Below are positions 10,129 through 20,046 of a stretch of 34,399 bases of DNA, piece by piece; positions within the stretch are counted from its first letter, which is position 1, and each line of letters opens with the position of its first letter. The position numbers were made by a program, and so were the translations under genes. The notes below the pieces were generated by a model, which worked only from the letters and a program-made list of their open reading frames with translations, did no database searches and was not told the DNA's origin. The DNA comes from Terramyces sp. JEL0728 (taxonomy: Eukaryota; Chytridiomycota; Chytridiomycetes; Rhizophydiales; Terramycetaceae), in NCBI GenBank assembly GCA_027603945.1, contig JADIIU010000132.1, positions 1-34,399 on the forward strand, given 5' to 3'.

Positions 10129-10527
10129 TCTTGACTTTTCGATAAAGAGGAGAATTTTTTTTTCTTACCTCTTTCCATAAGCCAAGCCAAGCCGGCTTGT
10201 TTGTGCTAATTCTACATATAACATTCCTATTTACAGCGTGAAATCTCTGTGCCTTTTCGTTTAACTGCAGTCCATACAGCTCCCAATATGACAAAGAAAT
10301 GAAAGCTCTCCTGGTTACTCAGATATGAAATAATTCCCTCTGTATTTTAATGGCCCTACACAAATAAGAACCACCACGAAATAAAGGCGAGTGATATTTT
10401 GAATTTGCCAATTATGCAAGCGCTTTGCCTCTGAAATTATCCTTGAATGAAAAAGTTGTCGCCTAGGGCTAGGGCTGTTTTTTTTCTTCAACTGTTCTCC
10501 ATTTTTTTTCTTCACTTTTAAACCCAG
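10129..10527. promoter_or_regulatory. SAS10/RPL37 divergent intergenic region
   Basis: I see no gene here. It holds a perfect 12-bp palindrome CAAGCCGGCTTG at 10188-10199, 60 nt upstream of the SAS10 ATG, preceded by GCCAA repeats. A telobox-like doublet lies at 10463-10475. Two T tracts (around 10478-10484 and 10503-10509) precede RPL37, as is usual for ribosomal-protein promoters. Confidence 0.5.
10463..10475. promoter_or_regulatory. CTAGGGCTAGGGC doublet upstream of RPL37
   Basis: Two CTAGGG units lie 52-65 nt before the RPL37 ATG, next to T tracts. They resemble telobox/HomolE-type elements of fungal ribosomal-protein promoters and the GGGTTAGGGTTA before NHP2. The function is inferred from position. 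Confidence 0.5.
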
Positions 10528-10816
10528 ATGGTAATAGAATTGATAACAATAGACTAAAGGTACTCAAGCATTCGGTAAAAAACACACCAAATCTCACACT
10601 CTCTGTCGCCGTTGCGGACGTAGATCATTCCACAACCAAAAGAAAACTTGCGCACAATGTGGATATCCTGCAGCAAAAACTCGCAACTACCAATGGAGTG
10701 AAAAGGGACGTCGTAGAAAGACTACCGGAACTGGACGTATGTCTCACTTGAAGACTTTAGCTCGTCGCTTCAAGAACGGATTCCGTGAAGGACAAGTAGC
10801 AAAGAAGTCTGCTTAA
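10528..10816 (+). CDS. RPL37: Ribosomal protein eL37
   Basis: This is a structural protein of the 60S subunit. There are two exons. The first is only the ATG (10528-10530), followed by a 22-nt intron at 10531-10552. The spliced 267 nt encode 88 residues beginning [16 protein letters not shown]. The zinc ribbon uses C19, C22, C34 and C37 (CRRCG and CAQCG). Signature segments [13 protein letters not shown] and [11 protein letters not shown], and the basic tail [10 protein letters not shown], are intact. An intron directly at the start codon is common for fungal ribosomal-protein genes, though here it is tiny. The stop is not overlapped by AATAAA. Confidence 0.97.
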
Positions 10817-10987
10817 TTTGGAATATAGTTTCATTTACAGTATTACAGAATTGGATGATCAATTATTACAATTGGTTTGTTTTATGAGTATTAGTATGGA
10901 ATGCCAGTGCTTGATTCATTCAGATTCATTACTTGAGCCATTTCTACCGCTGGAGTAACTTCTTAGTTGCTCATACTGGTGCTACAT

Positions 10988-11105
10988 GGCCAGGATGAAC
11001 GCAGCCAATATGCCTTTGTTAATAATCCTTGCCTTTTGAGATAACCCTTTAGCAGCCATGTTTAAGACAGCCTTGGACATTCTGTGCCAGTAGTTTTCCT
11101 GAAAT
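10988..11105 (-). pseudogene. Relic of a duplicated short-chain dehydrogenase
   Basis: The reverse strand encodes YWHRMSKAVLNMAAKGLS followed by KGILAAFILAM. This is a decayed copy of the active-site segment YGYRMSKTALNMATKGLS and KGILVGAIHPG of the intact SDR just upstream. Nucleotide identity is obvious in the core (around 11048-11085) and fades on both sides with small indels. No N-terminal nucleotide-binding part is present. Confidence 0.8.
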
Positions 11106-11171
11106 GTTTCTGTTATTGGCAGTGAGTCGCTTTCTCTCGTTTTAAAATACAATTTATACGAACAGCGTTTA

Positions 11172-11864
11172 TTAGTACGGAATGATATCTCCGTCTCTCC
11201 CAAAGAAACATCCCGTGTTGGATTCATTCAATTTTTCAACGACTTGTGCCATCAACGATACAGAATCATCTGCAGTAATGTCACCCTTTCCACTAGTCAT
11301 GCCAGTTTGGACAAATCCAGGATGAATGGCACCAACCAGAATTCCTTTTGGCTTCAAGTCAATGGATAGCCCTTTAGTTGCCATATTCAATGCGGTCTTG
11401 GACATTCTGTATCCATAATATCTTCCTGAGCCGTTATCTTCAACGGATCCCATTCTCGAAGTAATATTGACTACCTTGGACCCAGGCTTCAAGTAATCTA
11501 ATAATGCTCTAGTGGTCAACAGCGGACCTAGTGCGTTTACAGCAAATTGTTGAATGGCGGTTTCACGCAATTTAGTATCGTCGAGGCTATCCGAGTACAA
11601 CACTCCCGCATTGTTTATCAACAAATCAACCGATTGAACCCCAAGTGATTTTAATTTGGAAGGAAGTGCGTTAATGGAAGATTCGTCAGAAGTGTCAAGC
11701 TGTAAGTGTTGGGAATTTGGAATGATTGCAGCCAATTCTTTGACCTGGTCGTATGAGGCTCTTGAAGTTGCATACACTTTATATTGCTTTTGGACATAGT
11801 ATTTTACAAATTCCAATCCAATTCCTCTGTTCCCTCCTGTAATCAATGCAATTTTCCCACTCAT
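11172..11864 (-). CDS. Short-chain dehydrogenase/reductase
   Basis: This is an intact single-exon classical SDR of 230 residues, predicted to be a cytosolic NAD(P)-dependent oxidoreductase with unknown substrate. The Rossmann motif TGGNRGIG is at residues 8-15, followed by NNAG after the fourth strand, the catalytic Ser region NITSRMGS, and YxxxK as YRMSK. The C-terminal GCFFGRDGDIIPY resembles the C-factor-like subgroup. The slightly short length is typical for that subgroup. The stop codon overlaps the poly(A) signal (TAATAAA on the coding strand). A degraded duplicate lies directly downstream. Confidence 0.93.
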   Translation of the reverse strand: MSGKIALITGGNRGIGLEFVKYYVQKQYKVYATSRASYDQVKELAAIIPNSQHLQLDTSDESSINALPSKLKSLGVQSVDLLINNAGVLYSDSLDDTKLRETAIQQFAVNALGPLLTTRALLDYLKPGSKVVNITSRMGSVEDNGSGRYYGYRMSKTALNMATKGLSIDLKPKGILVGAIHPGFVQTGMTSGKGDITADDSVSLMAQVVEKLNESNTGCFFGRDGDIIPY

Positions 11865-12202
11865 TTAGATTAGAAAAGCCGAATATCATTGAATCGGCCG
11901 ATTTTGAATCTTAATGTAAAAACAAATAATCATATTGGCTAGTATTCTGTCTTTGATGCCTTTAAAGTTGGGAATCATTCAATATAAAATTGGTGATTGC
12001 TTGTCTGGAAAACATTGAATCTGTACCTATTCATGGAATTTATATTCCAGTTAGTAGATTATGATGTCCAATGTCTCGACGTTACCAAAGTGGAAGAGCA
12101 GGAATCAAAACAGGTTGGAATTTCAAGATTGTATGCCGCCGACAATTCTGGAATAGCAATTGATTGAGAAGAATGATGTTGACAGTTTGATTTTTTTCAA
12201 TC
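11865..12202. promoter_or_regulatory. SDR/WDR55 divergent intergenic region
   Basis: There is no convincing gene on either strand. AT-rich segments near 11920-12000 and a T run at 12191-12197 immediately before the WDR55 ATG are the only notable features. No TAGGG-type element is present, unlike before NHP2 and RPL37. Confidence 0.5.
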
Positions 12203-13349
12203 ATGAAAAAACCCCTCTCCATAGAATGTTCGTCAACAGTATTCGACATTGCTTTCCATCCTCTGTCAAATATTATATGCGCAGGCACCATTGAAGGCCA
12301 AATTGACTGGTAGTTATGCTTTTAATCAGCTTTTCATTCAATGAAACCTGTGAACCTCTTTTTTCTGCCCACCCTCACCAACTTTCATGCAGATCATTGG
12401 ATTTTAACGCAGACGGATCAGGGCTATTCACAGTATCCAAAGATAGATCATTGCAGGTGAATGAAAATTTACAGTAGCTGATCGATGTCGAGACACATAA
12501 AATGATTTTACGAAAAGTAAAAGCCCACAGTTCTCCAATCAACAAGGTCCGTTATATATCAGAAAACTTGGTTGCAACCGGAGATGATGCGGGATGTGTT
12601 AAAGTACGAATTGCTAACGCAGATTTGGGATATAAGGACGAGGAAATTGTCGCTAAAGTTCAAGGAGAATCAGGATTACATCTCGGACATGTGCTATGTT
12701 AGTGATAAGAACACCTTGTTGGCAACTTCGGGCGGAGGTTGTCTCTCTGTATTCGACGTTCGTAAAGATAGCCCAATAGCAGTGTCAGCAAATCAGGATG
12801 ATGAGCTACTATCCGTTGTGGTAGTAAAAGTAACAATAGACTGAACTAGAATAACAAAAAAGCCGTCATTGGAACTCAGTCCGGAACTATTTTATTGTTT
12901 TCGTGGAATGATTGGGGAGATTGTACTGATAGATTCCCTGGTATACAATTGCTTATCTAGGCCACCCAATGAGTGTATCAACGTTATGCAAATCTAATGA
13001 AACTACAGTATATACAGGATCAAGTGATGGAATAATTAGAGCCGTAGGCATACTTCCAAATCAATTACTTGGAACCGTTGGTGACAACGGGGAGATGCCT
13101 ATTGAAGCTCTTGAACTATCCAACGACGGGAAATGGTTAGCTAGCTGCTCTCATGACGAGACAGTAAAATTGTGGGAAGCGGACATTACAGCTTTAGATA
13201 ATGAAGTTTTTGGAGATGAGTTGGAAAAGGACTCTGACGAGTCTGACTACGATCTACCAGCGAACAAGAAGCACAAGAAAACCAAGAAAACAATGGGTAA
13301 TGAGCGTGGGAATGCAGCAGCCAAGTCTTTCTTTGAAGACCTCGACTAA
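12203..13349 (+). CDS. WDR55: WD-repeat protein WDR55/Jip5
   Basis: This is a nucleolar WD40 protein linked to rRNA maturation. There are six exons with introns at 12310-12329, 12457-12477, 12604-12622, 12830-12849 and 12941-12960 (20, 21, 19, 20 and 20 nt). The spliced 1047 nt encode 348 residues. WD40 blades are visible as VFDIAFHPLSNIICAGTIEG, LDFNADGSGLFTVSKDRSLQ, ENLVATGDDAGCVKIWDIRT, TTVYTGSSDGIIRAV and WLASCSHDETVKLWEAD. The second and third blades are reconstituted only across introns. The C-terminal tail is acidic then lysine-rich (KKHKKTKKTMG), typical of the family. The stop overlaps AATAAA. The next gene starts 78 bp later. Confidence 0.93.
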
Positions 13350-13427
13350 TAAATTAATATATCCTAATAAAGTTCTAATAACTCTGCGATGGTTGAACTT
13401 TTCTAATATTTTTGACGCGTCAGATCA

Positions 13428-16400
13428 ATGGCAGAACTGAAACGGCAAGAAAAGCTGTTAAAGCGAGCGAAACCATTGCTGGATGACAAGCTGAAAGCAA
13501 AGCAGAGAATACGAGGGCTTCAATCGTTTTTAGGTATGTGGGGGTTAATTAGAATTTTCAACAGAGGCGGATGAATTGAAATTCTTTCAACAAAATGATC
13601 AAGTCATATTTAGTGTAATTTTTGAATGCTTTGTTTATCGAATCAAAAAAGTCAAAGGTATCTGGTGTTTTATAAAGAACGTGTATTTACAATTACTTCA
13701 AAGGACGCACAAAACCTGTTTGAGATACTGGATCTGATTCAAAAGGCAATGAAATACCTGCATGAAAAAATTAACACTGGATGGAATCAATTATATATCT
13801 GCTCCATAATTGAAGGTCTGTTGTATGAGCAAAATCATGAAAAGCTTCGCAGATATGGACTAAAGTTGCTGATTCAATATTTGGAAATGAAGACTGAAGT
13901 TGACGAGACGTCGGCTTCGCTGATTGGATTGCTGGTTAACGCTGATGAAATTGAAGTAAAACAGAATGGGGATGCATTCAACGATTGCATTGGCGAAGAC
14001 GAGCAAGGTCTGATAACCAAAAGGAAAGATGACTGGAGATATACACCAGTCAAACGTACTAGACAAGAAAAAAGAATTTTTAAACTTCCGTCGATTGAAA
14101 ATATGTCTCCTGCTGACGACAATCTATTTGCTGTTGTTTCCAAAGAACCAAATGAAAAATTTACAAGCGCTGATATGATCGCAGAGTATCTTTCTAGCCT
14201 GATTGAAATTTCAAAGTCCATTGCTGGGAAACCTGCCATTCATGGTATTTGTTCTATAACAGTTTAGAGTACAAAGCTTCTCACTTGGGACCTGTGTTGG
14301 ATTCACCGCTGTCCCTTCCACTGAGAAATATCTGGGAGCTGTTCAAATCAAGGATTCTTACAAGATTCTTTCCAGCGGTTTCCAGAAGACTGGGTTTAGC
14401 CGTACCAGAAGATGCAGTCGAGTATTGTCCCGAAAGTATCCTAAACAGCTTGCTCCAATTTGTTTTTAAGGTCTCTGCAACTACAATTCAAATAAGCGAA
14501 CATTCACCAGTGACAGATGTTGCACTTTCATTGCTGCAACTACTACTGCTGGAAAATGAAGAAAATAGAGAAATGATTCACGAAATGTCACGACAATCAT
14601 TTATTTTGGGTAAATTTCACACTACCACAAATCTCTTTGCAAGCTGGCTGGCTGTCCCACAAGAAGATTTGCATTCCTTTTTAAAGGAAAAGCGTGGAAA
14701 GTCAAAAGAGGGTATAGATTCACCCGTAATAGTGCATTCCGCGGATTGTTGTACAAATATCATGCTTCGCAGATACATTAGATATTTCCGATTATCAATT
14801 TTGCATATCGATGTGGAAAAAGAAGATTTTGTATTCTAGAATTTATAATAGGTTTCAAACTTTAAAGAAGTATTGAATTTCTTCAAATTTGTCGGCTATG
14901 AAAGATACCATATGCTTGAAAGTGCCACTTGGAATGTTTTGATGAACCTTCTTATCGACATTCAAATGCAAATTTTCAGGAATTCAAATCCGCAGTATGA
15001 AGTCGAAAAAATGCTGGCTGAGACCATTTTCTGTACCTGGATACGCAGCAGGAATTTCAGCGAGCAGACATGGAAGAAGCTGGAGTCATATATTTCCAGA
15101 GTAAAGGAATCAAAAGGAGTTATGAAAGTCTGGACGGTATTGTGGTTTTAAAACAGGAAATAATGAATAGCCTTACAACAATCATGTGCGAAAAAGTATA
15201 CGGAATTTCCAATCTGGCTACTTTGATGAAGGAAGACCCTTCAAAAAGAAAACGAGTTGGAAAAGCCAAAGGAGAACATCCAGGGACGCCAATTAATCGA
15301 AATTTAAATAATTTGGAAGACAATGTAAGCAAGAGTATTTCTGTGTTAACCAGGAAATATTGTCGCCAACTTTGAAAAAGGCTCCGATGATGGGGGACTA
15401 GACCTGTCCCCAATGGCAAATATAACTGGCGATTCAGCATTGTTTGTGCAGTTAAACGAAATTAAATGGTGGGATACCTCGTCTATTTTATTTCTTTGGA
15501 AGAACATTCTCACTTGTATTGGAAGGCTGCATGAAATTAAAGTAACCAGCGTTAATTTAGGACTCGAATGTCCATTTGGACGCAATCACCTGTGTTGTTA
15601 ATATTTGGGACACTTTGAATAGGGTAAATGTATCTAATGCAGGTAAAGTGCACTCTTCCTTTATCTCACCCAAAAGTTCCGTCCTTGTTTGATTTTGTTG
15701 GGATTATCTTTAAGGCAGCCGATATGCCGTCGTAAATATTGTTAATTTAGCGAGTATATTAGGAGTATCGCAGTTGCAGCTGGATGTGTATGCCGCATAA
15801 TGTGTAGAAGGCATGACCAACCTGAATTTTCACAATGGCTACCTTCGTTTTACAAATTGTTGCTCAAAGTAATATCAATCTAAAGCAGCATCTCGCACTA
15901 CCAATGGACGAAGTTATATTTTCGATTTTAACCAATTCAACCAAAATTTTTACCTTAACTTTGCCAGGTTGCTCCCTTACAATACCAACATTTATTAAGT
16001 GCTGCTACATGGTGGTAATTTCCTTTCATATATAGACACTGCTTGAAGATGTCCCAGATGTTGTCTTGCGATCTGTTTTTGCAATTCTGGGTTCCTTACT
16101 GACGTATGAAAAACACTACCATAATGCCCTTCCAGAAGTGCAATTTGAAGATCGCGATAACATAGTGTATGCACCACCGGCTGATTCTTGCCCTCCACAT
16201 TCCATTGTAAACTTGAAATTTGGCTTATTTACAGTCCTGCAGAAATTTTTGATAAAACAGCAACAACTCAAAAACTATGATTATTGCGAAATGATACTAT
16301 CACTTTTCGGTATATTCTTGTTTGAAGAGACAAAGTCGGCTCAAAAATCGTAAATCAAAGTAATTTTAGGTCTCACAAGCTTAAACATGATATTTTAAAT

Positions 16401-18380
16401 GTATTGCTTGACAGCATCTCGACAAAGAACTACAAAGCCGCAAATGCAGCAGCAATTGGTATATCTTTGATAGGGGAGTGCCATGAGAGCTTTGAATCGG
16501 TACTTTTTTGTAATTGCAGGAAACCATTATGCAAATCATAGATAGGGTGGTTTGGGGAATATCAGAGCATTTGCAGTACGATGATAGACGTAGAAAACTA
16601 TCAGATGTTATCACTTGCGTGAGTATTGTGTCCAATTTGTTGAAAACCCTGTTGGATTTGCTAATGAGTTTTCCTTCCAACATTGTTTCCAATCCAAACA
16701 TCTCCCTCCGCATTTCGGAAGTAATTGAAGAAACAATTCACCATGCTGTACGGATCAACTAATGGTAGACTATTGGGATGGATCCAAATTCATCAGAAAA
16801 TTCGGACCTGACGGAAGCTGAACTGAATGAGGTGATCAAGAGCTATCAGATTTTAAAGGTACTCTTTACTAAATTAGGAATCTGCGATCAACGTTCTCAT
16901 TCACCTGACGCACCATCTAGATAACTTTTCTCCTATGCATGGTGCGGCTGTCATTAATTCGTACGTGTTTATTTATATAGTGATTTGATTGAACCTGTTG
17001 GGGAGGAAGAAGAAAACACTCAGTATCTTTCAACGAAATCGGGAACAATAACTACTTTGATCGACATGCCTGCAGGTATTCACAAAATTTATCAAGAAAA
17101 CAAAGTTAGGCTAATAATACGAAATGCAGCTGGCAAATTTGCCTGGGATATGAAATCGTTTTACCACAATATAGATGAGGTTGAAGGCGAACACAAATGT
17201 TCAATTTCACCAACTGCACTACCAAAACGGTCGGCAGAATCATCAAAGGTGGACAACAACTCTTCTTTGTCTTCGTTCTCCAGTTTTGCAAATGGAGGGG
17301 ATATGCTTGAAAGTCTGCTTATTAGGATTGCAAAAAACAATCCAGAGTGTATATATCCAGATCCACCAAACCTTGATCCAGAATTTCATAAATTGATAAT
17401 GAAGCATGTCGAGCAAGAATACCTCTCTCAGGAACAAGACGTTCGATTGTCCCAAATACGCAAATCAATTGGGAAAAGGGAAGGGCTAGATCAACAGACA
17501 GAAACGGCAGCAGTGTTTGAAAAAGCCAGATTGCTACTTGCGCATTTTGGACAATTAAATTTCGATCACCTCAAAAGCGCAGACATACATTTATTGACTA
17601 AAAGCGTTAATTTAACCAGGGATTTGCGAGGATTAGATAGAAAATTCAGGTAATACAAAGTAACATAGCCGCGAAGTTGCTAAATTTGCAATCATATACG
17701 TTGGACCAGATCAAGAAGATGAAATGTCTATTTTTAAAAATGAAACAGGAAGTGTAGAGTACGATGAATTTGTTTTGAGTTTGGGGTGGGAGGTTAATCT
17801 GGCGGAACATCTTGGATACGCAGGGGGTCTAGATTCCAATTTAGTTAAAGACGGTATTTGCACATATTATTGCAATTCCATGATAGAAATGGTATTCCAC
17901 GATGTTACAAAAATGCGGATCGACAAAGAAGATTTAAAGCAGCTGAAAAAGAAGAGACATATCGGTAACGACCATGTGCAAATCGTTTGGAGTGAAAACA
18001 GGAGAGATTACAAGTACGACACAATCGGAGGTGACTTTGGCAACGCGCAAATTATAATTACACCATTGCCTAATGCGCTGTATGCAATCGACACTTATCG
18101 CGATGAGCAAGTGCAGTGTTTCGGTCCATTGCAAAGCAGAAATGTAGTTACAAAAGAATGCTTGGGGCCACTAGTGAGGAAAACGGCAATCAACGCATAC
18201 AGATCTGCATTATCAGTTGATGTGACTCCAGGAATGGAAACACATCCATTTACGCTGAGAAAACAGACAATTAGTTTGATTTCTAGCAGACACAAGTCTA
18301 ATCCTAACACGTATGAGAAATTCATCACTTCCATCCTTGTGAATGAACATAGTATGGCGGAAGAAGCGCAAGCGGTCTAA
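13428..18380 (+). CDS. RALGAPA: RalGAP-alpha-type Rap/Ran-GAP protein
   Basis: This is a GTPase-activating protein of the tuberin/RalGAP class, expected to act on Ral/Rheb/Rap-like small GTPases, usually with a beta partner. There are 18 exons and 17 introns of 19-23 nt. They begin at 13534, 13658, 14245, 14831, 15137, 15335, 15542, 15624, 15732, 15869, 16015, 16350, 16500, 16748, 16859, 16961 and 17650. Removing 339 nt leaves 4614 nt, exactly 1538 codons, for 1537 residues. The long helical scaffold is followed by a C-terminal GAP domain (about residues 1301-1490). It contains KRHIGNDHVQIVWSEN with the catalytic 'asparagine thumb' at about residue 1401, then YDTIGGDFGN, FGPLQSR and LVRKTAINAYRSAL. 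It is shorter than animal RalGAP-alpha. It converges on the next gene with only 50 bp between stop codons. Confidence 0.92.
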
Positions 18381-18430
18381 TAAACTGAAATTAGTTTACA
18401 ACTAAAAGCATCCATAGAGCTACAGATTTA

Positions 18431-19952
18431 TTAAAGTTTGGCTTTAAACATTTCCAAAGAATACTTTAACTCTTTCAATGAAGAATTAGGTATCCATATT
18501 TTAAACAACTCTTGTAAATCTTTTAAATCACCAGCCAACTCTTCATCTTTCATGATATTTTCATCACCAGTAAGTTTAGCCATCATCCAAGGCAAATTGA
18601 ATGGATTTGTCTTGTATGGGGCTCTGAATTTTACCGAAATTTCGTCTTGATTTGTATCCCAGAGTTTGTTTTGCCCCATTATCCACGATAAAGATACGTA
18701 ATAAGTATCAAGTTCTTCATAGATGGCTGAATGGCCTTGCGTACCAAAACCATAGATATTTCCAGCCACATAATCACTTAGTTGCGTGATTAAGCCATAA
18801 TCCGTTAAGCCCTTGTTTCTCAATTTCAAACCAAATACTACTAAATGAGATAAGAAGTCTGGCTGGTAATCTTGTGCATGGATATATAACGCTCTGTATA
18901 CATTTGGATGATTGATACCTTGCAGAGTTGCAGAGTATAGTGGGACCACTTGATCATACCAACTGCCTACGGCGGATATCCTTACACCTCTACTCAGTAT
19001 ATATTCTAAGGCTACGTTAGGAACATTAACCTTTATAATATGCGGTAGTAATTGTTGCACTGGGATCGTTGAAATCAAACAATTGCTTGGCATTTTCATT
19101 TTCCACATACTTAATAACCAGACTTTGTTTTAGGTTAGGATATGGCCCATGGGATATACCAGCCATTGCTAATATTAGCTTTATCTACCTAATTATCAAT
19201 AATTACTTACCCATCAATCCGGTTCGTTGTTTTTTGGGATTGATAATCTTGTTTTCAATCAACCGCTCAATAATCATAGCAGACACAGGAGTACCTTGCG
19301 AATGAGCAACAAATAAAACTAAATCGGCTTCTTGTAACTTGTCCAAATAATTATTCAACTGCGAGTACAGTAATTCCACTCTATCTTCTATTTTACCTTC
19401 ACCATTCAGTGATATTAGAGATAAATCTTCAATTTGAATGCCGTTTCTTTCTTTAAAGTACTTGATTGTAGCTTGTTGCATTTTGTCTGCAAAATAGTCT
19501 GAAGTTCCGACAGGTTCGCCTACAATCCTGTTAAACATTTTATTCGGAAACCACCTGGTACGTTAGTTCCTCTGTACCTTATATTAGCCAGATAAATACC
19601 TAGGCATTAGCAATCCAGCTACCTAGGTCAGATCCACGGTTACCTAAGAGTTAAACGCTTAATCCTACCCATGCACACCGACAATCGCAACTTTCTCCAC
19701 ATCAAATCCAGTCTTTTCCTGCTTTACTTTATAAAAATAATTATAAATTCGCTGCAGAAATCCAAGTGGCTCTTGAATCTTTAATTCCTCAATGTAATTG
19801 GGCAGTACGATATTTTTAGGTCTTTTTTTGAATTCATTTGGGTCGCCATTGTATTTGAAATCGTTTTCGTTCCAGCTGTAGCGTACTTGAGTATGAGGTT
19901 TTTTCATTCTCTTCAAATGTCGAAGCATTCGAGATGGAAAAATGAAGGACAT
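18431..19952 (-). CDS. YML020W-like alpha/beta hydrolase-fold protein
   Basis: This is a fungal family of predicted serine hydrolases with unknown substrate. Intervening sequences are at 19555-19668 (114 nt), 19169-19210 (42 nt) and 19012-19030 (19 nt). The spliced 1347 nt encode 448 residues. Family blocks run continuously across the junctions: VAIVGVHG joins WFPNK, then GEPVGTSDYFADKM, LNGEGKIEDRVELLY, the nucleophile elbow VAHSQGTP (Ser about 180), AMAGISHGPYPNL, DQVVPLYSATLQGI, LRNKGLTDYGL and GHSAIYEELD. Two of the three intervening sequences are head-to-tail stacks of mini-introns. A hydrophobic stretch lies just before the chosen ATG (19952), with no in-frame Met before a TAA, so an extra N-terminal exon carrying a membrane anchor is possible. 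The stop overlaps AATAAA. Confidence 0.87.
19169..19210 (-). other. Two mini-introns stacked head to tail
   Basis: The 42-nt intervening sequence consists, in transcript order, of a 22-nt unit (19189-19210, starting GTAAGT, ending ATTAG) and a 20-nt unit GTAGATAAAGCTAATATTAG (19169-19188). The AG of the first abuts the GTA of the second with no exon between. Removing both joins GLM to AMAGISHG in the hydrolase family frame. Confidence 0.8.
19555..19668 (-). other. Five mini-introns stacked head to tail
   Basis: In transcript order the 114-nt intervening sequence divides without remainder into units of 25, 21, 23, 22 and 23 nt (19644-19668, 19623-19643, 19600-19622, 19578-19599, 19555-19577). 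Each begins GTA, ends TAG, AAG or CAG, and carries a branch-like element (TTTAAC, CTGAC, GCTAAT, GCTAAT, ACTAAC) a few bases before its AG. The whole lies between the Gly codon of VGVHG and the Trp of WFPNK. Confidence 0.8.
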
Positions 19953-20046
19953 GTGATGCAGATAAATTACCAGGGATATTATTATGCAGGGATTAAGCAG
20001 CCCTCGTAAGTGTTGAATTAGTGCTTGCACGTGGAACCGCTTTCCA

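Noticed and set aside
12502..13440. Short overlapping open frames suggesting a broken WDR55 pseudogene
   Set aside because: Removing five 19-21-nt GT-AG segments restores continuous WD repeats and a length divisible by three, so the gene is intact.
13534..13564. 31-nt first intron of the RalGAP gene ending CAACAG
   Set aside because: It is also in frame, but a 19-nt version ending TTAATTAG fits the dominant class and the branch spacing. The choice is not decisive without cDNA.
16456..16474. Possible 15-nt GTATAT...GATAG intron inside a RalGAP exon
   Set aside because: The stretch is open in frame, a multiple of three, and shorter than the 19-nt minimum seen elsewhere.
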